The notes: generated by a model not told the origin, from the sequence alone. A stretch of DNA of 64,000 nt from JAGOTP01 sp964567995 (GCA_964567995.1 CAZMOB010000004.1:1-64000), one strand, 5' to 3'. Shown: positions 41,136 through 50,755, counted from the first letter of the stretch. Numbers and translations: made by a program.

Positions 41136-43028
41136 TTAAGCAGCTTCTAGCCGCTGTCGAGACAATTGAAGTCGTTTCCAGTCAGCCATTCTGCCTAGCA
41201 GTGCTTTCTCTGAACCATGAGACAGACCACGCTCTCGGTAGCTGCGAAGATTTTGCAACCAATGAGCAAGTTGTCGCTGCTCCGCGGCAGGTAGAGCTGG
41301 AACATCCAGAGAGAAAATTCCGAGTTGCCGGTCTTCCAACACTTCCTGATCCGAACGAAGATGATACGAATCAGAACCCGGTTCTTGACGTATCGTTCCT
41401 AACAGAAGCTCTATCCCCCGCACGGAGTGTTCATTTTCCGTTAAGAGAGGAGAGAATAAGTAGTCGGTAGGCTCGCCTGTTCGTTCAAGCGCTTCGATAA
41501 AGGCCTTTCGAATGAGAAACTGCTTAGGATACTCGTGGGAAATTTTTGGATAGAGATATACAGAGATACCGAACAGCTCCTGGAGATCCTCAATCGTGAA
41601 ATCGATTTCTAGCCGCTTCTTCCATCCCGCCGCGATTTCACTCAGAGCCAAGTCAAAATCGTCCCTCGAAAAATGCTGTTCTACAAACCACTTAAATACA
41701 TGGTCGAGTTTATTGAACTGCTCTTCGATCTCCGCTTGAGGCCACGACTTCTTGGCCGCTGCGGCTACCAACAACGCGGCTTTTTCGATCCCCCTATCCG
41801 TGATCGGAAAAATCGCCTCTCCCTGATCTGGCAGGATGCCAAATTGATAGGTTTTTCCGGAACAAGGAAAAGACCACGTTCCTCGTCGCGTATTAGCAGG
41901 ACCCATAAGCAGTCGGCACTCGTCATAAACTGTTTCGATTTCACAACGGCTAAACGGTGGGACATGCGCAATAGATCCGCTCAGATGGCGTCCAAGAACC
42001 GTTGTCGTAGAAGGAAGGTCAGTGAGGTATTCATGCCCTTCCACTGAAGTCTGAAACACGGAAAAATAGACTGGGGCAACGAAACCAATCGCTGTATGAA
42101 GACGCTCCGTGACATTCATGAGATCCGTGGCTGTATACTGGGAAGATCCCGTAGACAGGGCGCGCTGGACCTCTCGCAAGCCTTCTACCAAAGAAGATAA
42201 TGTATTATGGGACCACAGCAAGAGCAACGGTTGCTGCCGGACATAGCATCCGATGGCTTCTTGCGATAAAAAATCCATGGATGCTTCGAACGTACCACCC
42301 GTAAATAGACTACCTTCCTCACCAGGATCATTTCGATCGTCAGGCAAACCAACAGAAGCGGTTTTCGCCAACTCCATAGAAATAGGCAGCTGGAATTCAG
42401 CTTTAAACACAGGTGAATTCAGATATTCAAGCTGCTTGGCACGATCGGCAATATCCTGCCCGTCCACCTGTCTCAGAAGATTATTCATCTGATCCCCTGC
42501 AGCGAATCCTTGAAAGGCGTGGATCGGTTCATGAAAGGCATAGGCCAACCGATTCAACTGGGCCAATAACACCTCTTCCGGCGTGGGCCTCAGATCTGAT
42601 CGCTCGGCTGACAGATAACGCTTGAGCACTTGTTTTCCATCAATCGCGAGCGGTGTGAGTAAACCACATTCCTTCGTTAGGCGTGGTTTAAGAGGCGTCC
42701 CGCGCAATACATCCAAAAACACTGGCACTTCTTCTTGAAACTGGATTTCTGGACCAAAATGGTGCTCTTGCGGCCGGAAATCGAATCCTTCCCCCGTGGT
42801 TACTTTGGAAGGATTCTGAAAAAATGCTTCAACGGCCAACCGATAGCGCTCCCTCCGCTCTTGAGGGACCCCCGCTTTCTCAAAACGCCGCAAGACCGTA
42901 TTGATAGGTGCCGCTTCACCTTCAAAAAAGGCTCTTCGAAGGATCTCTGGGCTATAAACAAAAGCGTCGCGATCTGGAACGGCCATCTCCTCGATTCGAT
43001 GGATACGTTCGTACGGATTACGAGCCAT
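41136..43028 (-). CDS. 630-residue protein of unknown function, HEPIH motif
   Basis: A soluble protein with no recognised family. It has no signal peptide or membrane helix. An HEPIH sequence in AYAFHEPIHAFQGFAAG (about residue 163) resembles a zinc-peptidase HExxH motif, although the proline inside it is unusual. The C-terminal part has helical charged segments. It begins three bases after the stop of pyrG and is very likely co-transcribed with it. It ends at the terminator 41083-41111. Function is not inferred. Confidence 0.7.
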   Translation of the reverse strand: MARNPYERIHRIEEMAVPDRDAFVYSPEILRRAFFEGEAAPINTVLRRFEKAGVPQERRERYRLAVEAFFQNPSKVTTGEGFDFRPQEHHFGPEIQFQEEVPVFLDVLRGTPLKPRLTKECGLLTPLAIDGKQVLKRYLSAERSDLRPTPEEVLLAQLNRLAYAFHEPIHAFQGFAAGDQMNNLLRQVDGQDIADRAKQLEYLNSPVFKAEFQLPISMELAKTASVGLPDDRNDPGEEGSLFTGGTFEASMDFLSQEAIGCYVRQQPLLLLWSHNTLSSLVEGLREVQRALSTGSSQYTATDLMNVTERLHTAIGFVAPVYFSVFQTSVEGHEYLTDLPSTTTVLGRHLSGSIAHVPPFSRCEIETVYDECRLLMGPANTRRGTWSFPCSGKTYQFGILPDQGEAIFPITDRGIEKAALLVAAAAKKSWPQAEIEEQFNKLDHVFKWFVEQHFSRDDFDLALSEIAAGWKKRLEIDFTIEDLQELFGISVYLYPKISHEYPKQFLIRKAFIEALERTGEPTDYLFSPLLTENEHSVRGIELLLGTIRQEPGSDSYHLRSDQEVLEDRQLGIFSLDVPALPAAEQRQLAHWLQNLRSYRERGLSHGSEKALLGRMADWKRLQLSRQRLEAA

Positions 43029-43031
43029 AAC

Positions 43032-44672
43032 TTAGGCGTACCTCTTCTTAGAAGCTGCTTCAACGAACCCCTTAAACAACGGATGTGGCCGGAACGGGCG
43101 TGACAAAAACTCGGGATGAAACTGACATGCGACAAAGAAAGGGTGGTTTTTGAGTTCTACAACTTCGACCAAGCTCCCATCTGGTGATAAGCCGCTCGCA
43201 ATTAACCCTGCAGCTTCCAATTCAGCACGATAGGCCGGATTACATTCGTAACGGTGACGATGGCGTTCCTCAATCACATCTTGGCCGTAAAGCCTGCGGG
43301 CCAGCGAACCTTTGCGAAGCAGACATTTATACGTTCCCAAACGCATGGTGCCGCCATACTCTTTGTTTTTCATCCGCTGTTCCTGCTCGTCGATCAGATG
43401 AATGACCGGCTCAGGCGTCGTAGGATCGATTTCTGTCGTGTTTGCTCGTTTGTATCCCAAGACATGACGCGCAACTTCGATCGTGGCGAGTTGTAAGCCA
43501 TAGCACAAACCAAGATACGGAGTTTTGTGTTCACGTGCATAGCGAATGGCCAGCATCTTCCCTTCAATACCACGTGAACCAAACCCACCAGGGACAAGCA
43601 CTCCATCCAAGGATTTCAGCTCTTTGGCGACGAGTTTCGGATCCTGTTCGAAACGTTCTGGATTCAACCACTCGACTTCAACCTTCGATTTGGCGGACCA
43701 GGCGGCATGTTTCAACGCTTCCAACACAGAAATGTACGCGTCCGTTAACATAAAGTCCCCTGTTGAAATATATTTACCAATGATCCCGATCTTGATCGTT
43801 TTTTTCGCTTGATCGCGGCGAGTGAGTACATCTTTCCAGGCACTGATATCGGGTTCGCGGGTACGAAGCTTCAACTTTTTGACGATTCGCGCATCCAAAC
43901 CTTCAAGATAAAAAGCTTCTGGGACGGAATAGATCGAAGGGACATCTGGCGCGCTGATAATATCTTCTCGTTGGACATTGCAGTACATGGCGATCTTTTC
44001 TTTGCGTGGCTCGTCGATCGGATAACTGGAACGGCCGATCACGAAATCCGTTTGCAAACCCGTCGCCTGAATGGCACGGACCGCAAGTTGAGTCGGCTTG
44101 CTTTTCATTTCGCCCAAACTCCCTGGCACAGGCAAATAACTCACGAGACCAACCAAGACATCCGCTGGTGCCTCCATCCGCATCATGCGGGCCGCTTCGA
44201 GGAATAATAAATTCTCGTACTCCCCGACCGTCCCACCGATCTCGATGATCGTAACATCGGCATTGGCGAGCTTGGCCGCGTTCTTAATACGAGCGATGAC
44301 TTCGAGCGGCACGTGTGGCACGACCTGAACCTGCTTGCCGCCGTACCCAAGCGCACGTTCGCGGGCGATCACGGATTGATAGACGCGACCAGTCGTCATG
44401 TAATTCGCACTCGTGATGTCTTCATCCAAAAAGCGCTCGTAGTTACCAATGTCTTGATCCGTTTCATACCCGTCTTTCGTGACAAACACCTCGCCATGTT
44501 CAACCGGGTTCATCGTCCCAGCGTCGACGTTGATATATGGATCGATTTTGACCGCTGTAACCTTCAGACCACGAGCTTTGAGCAAAGCCCCAATCGAGGC
44601 CGAAGACACCCCTTTCCCCACTCCCGACATCACCCCTCCCACGATAAACAGATAGGTAAAGCGTTTGGGCAT
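43032..44672 (-). CDS. pyrG: CTP synthase
   Basis: A 546-residue enzyme converting UTP to CTP with glutamine as amide donor. The synthetase half has SGVGKGVSSASIGALLKARG, KIDPYINVDAGTMNPVEHGEVFV and EIGGTVGEYENLLFLEA. The glutaminase half has VPGGFGSRGIEGK and PYLGLCYGLQLA with the catalytic cysteine, and a C-terminal VACQFHPEF. It is transcribed divergently from folD. A pyrimidine-rich AACCT precedes the ATG. Confidence 0.98.
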   Translation of the reverse strand: MPKRFTYLFIVGGVMSGVGKGVSSASIGALLKARGLKVTAVKIDPYINVDAGTMNPVEHGEVFVTKDGYETDQDIGNYERFLDEDITSANYMTTGRVYQSVIARERALGYGGKQVQVVPHVPLEVIARIKNAAKLANADVTIIEIGGTVGEYENLLFLEAARMMRMEAPADVLVGLVSYLPVPGSLGEMKSKPTQLAVRAIQATGLQTDFVIGRSSYPIDEPRKEKIAMYCNVQREDIISAPDVPSIYSVPEAFYLEGLDARIVKKLKLRTREPDISAWKDVLTRRDQAKKTIKIGIIGKYISTGDFMLTDAYISVLEALKHAAWSAKSKVEVEWLNPERFEQDPKLVAKELKSLDGVLVPGGFGSRGIEGKMLAIRYAREHKTPYLGLCYGLQLATIEVARHVLGYKRANTTEIDPTTPEPVIHLIDEQEQRMKNKEYGGTMRLGTYKCLLRKGSLARRLYGQDVIEERHRHRYECNPAYRAELEAAGLIASGLSPDGSLVEVVELKNHPFFVACQFHPEFLSRPFRPHPLFKGFVEAASKKRYA

Positions 44673-44741
44673 AGGTTATAGCGTGCAGCGTAGCACTCGC
44701 GCTGACTCGACGCCTGTGCATTCTTTCGGTACCATCCGCCC

Positions 44742-45572
44742 ATGCATCTCATCGATGGAAAAAGCCTGGCTAAACAGCTCCGGAGCGAGCTTCAAACGCG
44801 GCTGAAGCAAGAACCGATCACGCCCCGTTTGGCGGTACTTTTGGTTGGCGATGATCCAGCCTCAGCGCTTTATGTGAAACTCAAACAAAAAGCGGCGGAG
44901 GAGATTGGCGTTCGTGTGGATATCACACATAAAGACGGAATGACGCCGATCGAGCAGCTTATTTCTTTGATTCAAGACTGGAATCAGGATCCGGAGATTC
45001 ATGGCATCTTGGTTCAGCTCCCACTCCCCGCGCAATACGATGAACAGCGCGTCATTGATGCAATGGATTCGAAAAAGGATGCGGATGGGTTTCATCCGGC
45101 GAACTTGGCAGCACTCTATCGAGGGGAAGTTACGATCATTCCGCCCGTTCATGAGGGAATCTTACGATTGATTGCTCAGACACCCGTACACATTAATGGA
45201 GCGAGGGTAATCCTGTTTGGAAATTCCGATATTTTTACACAACCCTTGGAACGATTATTAAAAACGGCTGGAGCGCTCGTTACACGTTTCACCGCCGCCG
45301 ATCTAGGACGCGAAGAAGTCAAAGAAGCGGACATCGTGATCAGCGCACTTGGATCGCCTCAGCTCATTAAACCGGAGCATGTAAAGAACGATGCTATTTT
45401 GATCGACGTTGGGACGACCAAGCTGGAAAATGGAAAGATCGCTGGGGATTTTGACTATGGAGCATTCGCTGATACCGAGTGTTGGATTACGCCAGTGCCA
45501 GGAGGGGTTGGACCGATGACGATCGCACAGCTGCTGTGGAATGTGTACCACTTAGACAAAAAATCCTTTTAG
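44742..45572 (+). CDS. folD: FolD methylene-THF dehydrogenase/cyclohydrolase, variant
   Basis: A 276-residue FolD-family protein. The catalytic region GDDPASALYVKLKQKAAEEIG (with the active lysine), ILVQLPLP, KDADGFHPANLAALYRGE and the end TPVPGGVGPMTIAQLLWN all fit. However, the motif usually reading PCTPxGxxxLL is PPVHEGILRLI, and the nucleotide-site motif usually GRSxIVGxP is GNSDIFTQP. The NADP-binding half is therefore divergent, and the dehydrogenase activity may be altered. A minus-strand ncRNA ends just beyond its stop. Confidence 0.88.
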   Translation: MHLIDGKSLAKQLRSELQTRLKQEPITPRLAVLLVGDDPASALYVKLKQKAAEEIGVRVDITHKDGMTPIEQLISLIQDWNQDPEIHGILVQLPLPAQYDEQRVIDAMDSKKDADGFHPANLAALYRGEVTIIPPVHEGILRLIAQTPVHINGARVILFGNSDIFTQPLERLLKTAGALVTRFTAADLGREEVKEADIVISALGSPQLIKPEHVKNDAILIDVGTTKLENGKIAGDFDYGAFADTECWITPVPGGVGPMTIAQLLWNVYHLDKKSF

Positions 45573-45576
45573 AATA

Positions 45577-45739
45577 GAAAAACGACCGCCCTTTACCTCC
45601 AGAACAGGAGAGGACGGCCGCCACCGGGAAATCCGGTTCAAAGACGCACCTGTGGTTCAAAGTGCGACTCCGCAGGTCTATGCGGACCGGGACCCTATCG
45701 CTTTCTGTCGAGCATGTCGACAACGCTAGGTGGTCCCTC
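45577..45739 (-). ncRNA. Candidate structured small RNA
   Basis: About 163 bases on the minus strand, framed by a good promoter and a terminator. The terminator pairs nine positions in a row (CGGCCGUCC against GGGCGGUCG) when read as minus-strand RNA with G-U pairs, and ends CGUUUUUC; the plus strand would have mismatches there, which supports the minus direction. Inside are hairpins TGTCGA/TCGACA, CCGCA/TGCGG and CGCAC/GTGCG, two TTTGAACC copies and a CCACC/GGTGG closing stem between the 5' and 3' parts. I do not recognise it as tmRNA, SRP, 6S or RNase P RNA, although a divergent 6S-like or SRP-like RNA is possible. Confidence 0.55.
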
Positions 45740-45745
45740 GAGAAT

Positions 45746-45775
45746 AATATAAGCAAATATACTAATATAGGTCAA
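45746..45775 (-). promoter_or_regulatory. Promoter of the candidate small RNA
   Basis: On the minus strand -35 TTGACC (45770-45775), 18-base spacer, -10 TATATT (45746-45751). It fits a start near 45739. The surrounding DNA is AT-rich. Confidence 0.6.
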
Positions 45776-45798
45776 GTATGAGGTTTTATGTTCAGGGT

Positions 45799-46239
45799 TT
45801 AATTTGAATTTTGGATATGTACCTCATCCGGCGCATGTTCCAAGAGTTTGAGTTTCTTCGTCCGCCAATAGCCCACGTAGGTTCCTCCCAGATGGAGACC
45901 GATCTGCAATAAAGCGCCCCAATGTGCGGCTCCAATAATCGTGGCACCCCACGTATCCCCCGTTAAACGTTTTGTAAGCCACAGTTCAAGAATGACTTGG
46001 CCGATTAAAAAGACACCCACTAAGATTCCCATCATCCGTCGGGTCGGATAGGAGTGACGCAAGACCCAGCGCGTACAGAGAAAGGTCCAGATGAATTGGG
46101 CGATAAGCACAGCAGCATCCAGTGTCCATGATGGGAGCGGACTAACTTCGAAGTTTTGATACCACAAGAGCAAACCGATCAAACCGACGAAACGGATGAT
46201 GCCGATAAAAAACAAACGGACAAAGAACGAAATGGTCAT
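45799..46239 (-). CDS. Four-helix membrane protein after the permease
   Basis: A 146-residue protein with four hydrophobic segments (LFFIGIIRFVGLIGLLLWY, LDAAVLIAQFIWTFLCTR, MMGILVGVFLIGQVILELWL, WGALLQIGLHLGGTYVGYW). No family is recognised. ATG 46239 overlaps the permease stop by four bases (ATGA), so translation is coupled and the protein may assist the transporter. It ends about 60 bases before the small RNA promoter. Confidence 0.6.
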   Translation of the reverse strand: MTISFFVRLFFIGIIRFVGLIGLLLWYQNFEVSPLPSWTLDAAVLIAQFIWTFLCTRWVLRHSYPTRRMMGILVGVFLIGQVILELWLTKRLTGDTWGATIIGAAHWGALLQIGLHLGGTYVGYWRTKKLKLLEHAPDEVHIQNSN

Positions 46240-47357
46240 AGAATGAACGTGTGAGCGATGGTAAACAAACACAAACCCGCGGCCAGGTACATCATGACGC
46301 GTGGAAGTCGCCCGATCAAGCGGGTCCGTTCGACCAGCGCGGCTGCACAAACAAGGAGCGCGTTGGTCGAAGCGACAAATGAACCAAGGAATGTCATGAG
46401 TGGCAGTAAGGCTTGATCTGAAATGTAGAGAAGGGCCAATGGTGGCAGAATGGCCAGGAGCCAAGCTCCCGACGGACGGAAGGAGAACTCATCGCGATAG
46501 ACAATTCGAACACTATCTAATACGGAGACAGCCGCTCCGCTGAGCGCAAGAAACCCGAGCAACGGCAAGATCCAGCGTAGAACATTCGGAAGAGCTGTCA
46601 TGAGATCTGTGACTTCGATCACTCCTCCGGCAGCAGCTCCAGCAAAGCTCAAGGCAAATAACCATTTTAAACCAGCAGCACACAGGCTCCCGATCACGAG
46701 CGATCGACGAGCGATGACAGATTTTCTTCCACCGAAGGCCATAACTTCTGCTACAATCGGCAACGTGATCGACGCAAAAAAGACGACGCCGATAAAGGTG
46801 GGAAGTGAGAATTCAGCCGACACGAAGTTTATCGCCGGCGCTTGACCGGACCACGCAGCCAGCAAAGAGGCGATCAACAAGCCCGATACCAAAATCCAGG
46901 TGATCGGTCGTTCAAACTTCGCGACCCCTTTCACTCCTTTATGGGCGCCCCAGGCGAAAAAGACCCACAACGCCAACTGCCAGCCAAACAACCCGGTTGG
47001 TCCACCCAAGATTCCGGACAATGCCGACAGGAATTGAGCTCCTAATAGTAAGTACACCAACGTTGCCCCGTAGACGCTGATCGGATAGACGACCATTGCG
47101 ATCAACCATCCCCCCTTCCCCAAAGAGCGTTTGGCAATACCAGGAAGATCGTGTTTTGACCCCGCCTTAGCCTGCAATTCGGCATAGGCGGTATGGATCA
47201 GCAAGACAACCCCCACGATCGCCCAATAGATGATCGAGCCCCAAAATGGTCCGCTTTGGGCAAATAAGGCCGGCAGGCCGAACATCCCAGCACCAATACT
47301 CCCCCCAATCACGAAAAAGAGGGAGCGGGCAAAGGGCGAAGACAGCACACGCGACAT
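46236..47357 (-). CDS. Amino-acid permease (APC/aromatic amino acid type)
   Basis: A 373-residue transporter with about eleven membrane segments. The start FFVIGGSIGAGMFGLPALFAQSG contains the GSxIGxGxxxLP unwound helix of the APC superfamily. AYAELQAKAGSKHDLPGIAKRSLGK follows as the second. The Trp/Tyr-permease branch is the best fit by eye. CPR cells depend on imported amino acids. ATG 47357 is preferred over an upstream start at 47519. It is divergent from dnaB. Confidence 0.8.
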   Translation of the reverse strand: MSRVLSSPFARSLFFVIGGSIGAGMFGLPALFAQSGPFWGSIIYWAIVGVVLLIHTAYAELQAKAGSKHDLPGIAKRSLGKGGWLIAMVVYPISVYGATLVYLLLGAQFLSALSGILGGPTGLFGWQLALWVFFAWGAHKGVKGVAKFERPITWILVSGLLIASLLAAWSGQAPAINFVSAEFSLPTFIGVVFFASITLPIVAEVMAFGGRKSVIARRSLVIGSLCAAGLKWLFALSFAGAAAGGVIEVTDLMTALPNVLRWILPLLGFLALSGAAVSVLDSVRIVYRDEFSFRPSGAWLLAILPPLALLYISDQALLPLMTFLGSFVASTNALLVCAAALVERTRLIGRLPRVMMYLAAGLCLFTIAHTFIL

Positions 47358-47427
47358 TCTGGGCAGAGTATAGCATAAAACGACACCCCCTTCCCCTTCT
47401 CGACCCCCATCCGTAAGATGGCGCCAT

Positions 47428-48894
47428 ATGGCTGGCCTTGAACGCATCACCCCGCAGAATATCGAAGCTGAGCAGTCCTTTTTGGGCTCGCTGCTTTTGG
47501 ATAAGGACGCGATGATCAAAGTGGCCGATACGACGACGCCCGAGGATTTTTATGTGGACAAACACCGCCGAATTTATGAAGCGATGCTCGATTTATACCG
47601 TAAAAGCGAACCGATTGACCTCTTGTCACTGGGGAATCGTTTGAACGAAAAAAACGAGCTTGAATTGATCGGTGGACGAGCCGAGCTCATCAGCCTGTCG
47701 AACGCCGTTCCAACCGCGAGCCACGTCGAACACTACGGAAACATCGTGCAACGCAAAGCGACGCTGCGTCGTCTTCTCAAATCTGCATCCGAGATTACCG
47801 CCCTCGGCTACCAAGAAGCGGATGATGTGGCGGATGTGTTAGACAAAGCTGAACGCTCACTCTTCAACGTCTCGCAAAAGTTTTTAAAGCACGCCTTCAC
47901 GCCGATTCGAAGTGTTTTGGCGGATGCATTTGATCGTATCGACGAACTCCACCGGGAGAAAGGCAAACTACGCGGCGTGCCGACCAACTATACTGAGCTT
48001 GATAACTTACTTGGCGGCATGCAGAAAAGTGACTTGATCATTATCGCGGCTCGTCCGGCGTGTGGAAAAACTTCGTTCGCCCTCGACATCGCGCGTATCG
48101 CCGCCGTAAAACACAAGGTTCCAGTTGGAATCTTCTCCTTGGAAATGTCGAAGGAGCAGCTCGTCGATCGTATGCTCTGTGCCGAAGCGAACGTCGACTT
48201 GTGGCGTATGCGTACAGGCAAACTCAACGAAAACGGGAAAGAAGATGAGTTCCCCCGCATTGGCCATGCACTCGGTATATTGTCCGAAGCACCAATCTTC
48301 ATCGACGACTCCGCGAACGCCAACATCATGGAGGTCCGCACCAAGGCCCGCCGTCTGCAAACGGAGCACGGCCTTGGCATGATCATCATCGACTACTTGC
48401 AGCTCATGGAAAGCCGTGGGGGTGGTGCGGGCGATAACCGCACCCAAGAAGTGGCTGAAATCACGCGTGGCTTGAAATCCATCGCACGTGAATTGAATAT
48501 TCCCGTCATCGCTTTGTCTCAGCTCTCACGTAGCGTGGAATTGCAGAAACCCGCCATCCCCCGCCTTGCTCACCTGCGTGAATCCGGCTCCATCGAACAG
48601 GACGCCGACATTGTCATGTTTATCTATCGCAAAGCGGCGGATAAAAACTATCGCCCAGAAGATTTGTCTCCAGAAGAACAGCACATCGCCGAGATACATG
48701 TGGCCAAACACCGCAACGGTCCGACCGGTATCGTGAAGCTCTTCTTTGATGCCGCCCGTGCGAGCTTCCGCAACTTGCAACGTCATGACCTTGGCCCAGC
48801 GCCAGCGATGAAGGGCGCTGCTATTTCTCCCGGTGGACCATTACCACCCGGCGGAACTCCGCCGCCAATGATGAACTCGGGGCAGCCGTTTTAA
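47428..48894 (+). CDS. dnaB: Replicative DNA helicase DnaB
   Basis: A 488-residue hexameric helicase. The N-terminal domain starts with RITPQNIEAEQSFLGSLLLDKDAM. The RecA-like C-terminal domain has Walker A IIAARPACGKTSFALDIA, Walker B LGMIIIDYLQLM and the arginine/DNA-loop region RGLKSIARELNIPVIALSQLSRSVE. It unwinds DNA at the replication fork. The tail is Pro/Gly-rich and has no known function. A TAAGAT box lies eight bases before the ATG, giving a probable leaderless mRNA. Confidence 0.98.
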   Translation: MAGLERITPQNIEAEQSFLGSLLLDKDAMIKVADTTTPEDFYVDKHRRIYEAMLDLYRKSEPIDLLSLGNRLNEKNELELIGGRAELISLSNAVPTASHVEHYGNIVQRKATLRRLLKSASEITALGYQEADDVADVLDKAERSLFNVSQKFLKHAFTPIRSVLADAFDRIDELHREKGKLRGVPTNYTELDNLLGGMQKSDLIIIAARPACGKTSFALDIARIAAVKHKVPVGIFSLEMSKEQLVDRMLCAEANVDLWRMRTGKLNENGKEDEFPRIGHALGILSEAPIFIDDSANANIMEVRTKARRLQTEHGLGMIIIDYLQLMESRGGGAGDNRTQEVAEITRGLKSIARELNIPVIALSQLSRSVELQKPAIPRLAHLRESGSIEQDADIVMFIYRKAADKNYRPEDLSPEEQHIAEIHVAKHRNGPTGIVKLFFDAARASFRNLQRHDLGPAPAMKGAAISPGGPLPPGGTPPPMMNSGQPF

Positions 48895-48901
48895 GTTCGA
48901 C

Positions 48902-50755
48902 TCAACTGTTTTTCTCTAAATTAGAAATAAGCGCCGACCAATCAGCGATCGTCTCCACTAACTGCGGAGAAGGTGAACGCATATTCAACTCAATGAGCTC
49001 ATCACGCTGAACAGTCGCTACCTGCAACATCTCCGCTCGAATTGCCGCAACTTCGGGTGTAACTTCTCCGCCAGAGTCTTCAAGCGCATATTTTTCACTC
49101 CGCTGAAGAGATCCATAATACCCCGCTCGTTCGCGCAGTTTTGCTTCTGGCGATCGATCCTGGGCCGCTTCTGGTGCTCCATAGGCAGCGGCTTCAAGTG
49201 AAGCGATGCTCTCGTCCCAAGCCTGGATATTTTCGTTATTTGCTTCCACGTCCGCAGACGGATTCGATGCTAACTCTGCATCACGTTCCTGAACCAAAGC
49301 TGCGCGCTGCTCACGAGCCAATCGCAAACGCTCTGCTCGCAATGCCTCAACCTTCGGAGTGACTCCACCCGCCTTGTCCATCTCCCAATTAATCCTCGTT
49401 GCCAAACGTACAAACTGATTGGCTCGCTCCCGAAGAGAAAGAGCTGGTTTTTCAGCAACTCGTTCCGCTCTCTCCGTAGCCATAGCAGCGACATCCGGGG
49501 AAGCTTGATGAAGCTGCTCCGCAATAACCGTTTTTGCTTGACGCTCTCTGTAGGCAGCATCTATCCCACGATAGTGGTCAATCACTTTTTGGATTCCCGC
49601 TAAACGCTCAGGAGTCTCTCGTCTCTTGCGATAGGCAGCCATGAGATCTTCATACTGCGCGAGTCTTTCCGCCGCCTGCGATCCTTGATCAATGTAGCCC
49701 TCATATTCAGCCAGCTCAGCTCGCAATTTCGCCAAAACACTTTCATCGCTCCCTTTTGCTTTCGCTCTTTCAATTCTCCCACGACGTTCGTCAAGTCCCC
49801 GCTGATGCATCTGTCTATCCATTTCAATCAAGCCCAGCTCTAACGTCGCCTCCTGTACAGGATCGCGCTCAGGAACTCCTGGTTGACCATATTCGTGAAG
49901 AGATCTCACCACTTCTTTATCCGCATCAAGTTGCGCTTTTCCTTCCGCCGCACGTTCTTTGATCAACGCATCGTGTCGTTTATTTTCCTGAGTTTCAGCT
50001 TGTGCCGCCGCATCAGCCGCTTCAGCAGTTGTGGCTGGCTCCACATCCAATTTTTCATAAAGCCTGCTCATCGCACCCTCTAGACGTTCAACCTCGGTGT
50101 CATTTTTGTCTTGAACCGCCTTATCTCGAGCAACTCCCAAACTTTGAAGCGTTTCATGATAGACCTCTTGAGGTTCTGCATTGATTTCGGTCGCATGTTT
50201 AGCCAGCTCACCTCGTACAATCGTAGCCGTCTCCGGATCATTCCGTGCGACAGCTTTCCCATAGAGCATTCCTAGCTCGGGCAGGCTTACCTCATCCAGT
50301 CTTGATCCGAGTTGTTCGGATGGCTGTCCTACCTTCGCATCTGTGAGCGCACGTTCAAATACAGCCTGCTCCTTGGGCGCACGAAGAGCCTCCAGTTGTG
50401 CTTCCAAGCGTTTTTGCTCTGCCTTGGCACGATCGATTTCTGACATGTATTCGACGAGCTGTTCACGCTCTTCATCCGAATCTTGGCCGAGCAATTCCGT
50501 CTGATCAATATCCGCTTTCATCGTCGCAAGAATCTCTGCAGAATGATTGAGCGTGAGATGGATTTCTTCCAAGCGAGTCTTGATTTCTGTGTATTTCTCT
50601 TGGAAATCTGTATGCCAGTCTTTTCCCTGTTCTCGTTTGTCACGCGCGACTTCCTGCTGCACCTCCTTTACTAAACTAGGACTCTCAGCGACCGCAGCAC
50701 GCTCAACCATAGTTCTCCCACCTCCAGGCTGTTCAGAAACAAGATCATGTGGCAT
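48902..50755 (-). CDS. Long coiled-coil protein with two C-terminal repeats
   Basis: A 617-residue charged, mostly alpha-helical protein with no membrane or signal segment. Coiled coils cover most of the length (EEREQLVEYMSEIDRAKAEQKRLEAQ). The C-terminal 190 residues consist of two related units of about 80 residues, beginning LRERANQFVRLATRINWEMDKAGGVTPK and LRERAGYYGSLQRSEKYALEDSGGEVTP. Function is unknown. The ATG follows TCTTTCT as for other core genes. It converges with dnaB, eight bases apart. Confidence 0.65.
   Translation of the reverse strand: MPHDLVSEQPGGGRTMVERAAVAESPSLVKEVQQEVARDKREQGKDWHTDFQEKYTEIKTRLEEIHLTLNHSAEILATMKADIDQTELLGQDSDEEREQLVEYMSEIDRAKAEQKRLEAQLEALRAPKEQAVFERALTDAKVGQPSEQLGSRLDEVSLPELGMLYGKAVARNDPETATIVRGELAKHATEINAEPQEVYHETLQSLGVARDKAVQDKNDTEVERLEGAMSRLYEKLDVEPATTAEAADAAAQAETQENKRHDALIKERAAEGKAQLDADKEVVRSLHEYGQPGVPERDPVQEATLELGLIEMDRQMHQRGLDERRGRIERAKAKGSDESVLAKLRAELAEYEGYIDQGSQAAERLAQYEDLMAAYRKRRETPERLAGIQKVIDHYRGIDAAYRERQAKTVIAEQLHQASPDVAAMATERAERVAEKPALSLRERANQFVRLATRINWEMDKAGGVTPKVEALRAERLRLAREQRAALVQERDAELASNPSADVEANNENIQAWDESIASLEAAAYGAPEAAQDRSPEAKLRERAGYYGSLQRSEKYALEDSGGEVTPEVAAIRAEMLQVATVQRDELIELNMRSPSPQLVETIADWSALISNLEKNS

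Noticed and set aside
45610..45670. tRNA-like GGTTCAAA motifs
   Set aside because: T-loop-like bases occur twice on the plus strand, but no matching T-stem, acceptor stem or anticodon arm can be drawn.
45487..45756. Minus-strand frame of 89 codons over the small RNA region
   Set aside because: No start signal; the sequence is explained better by a promoter, hairpins and a terminator.
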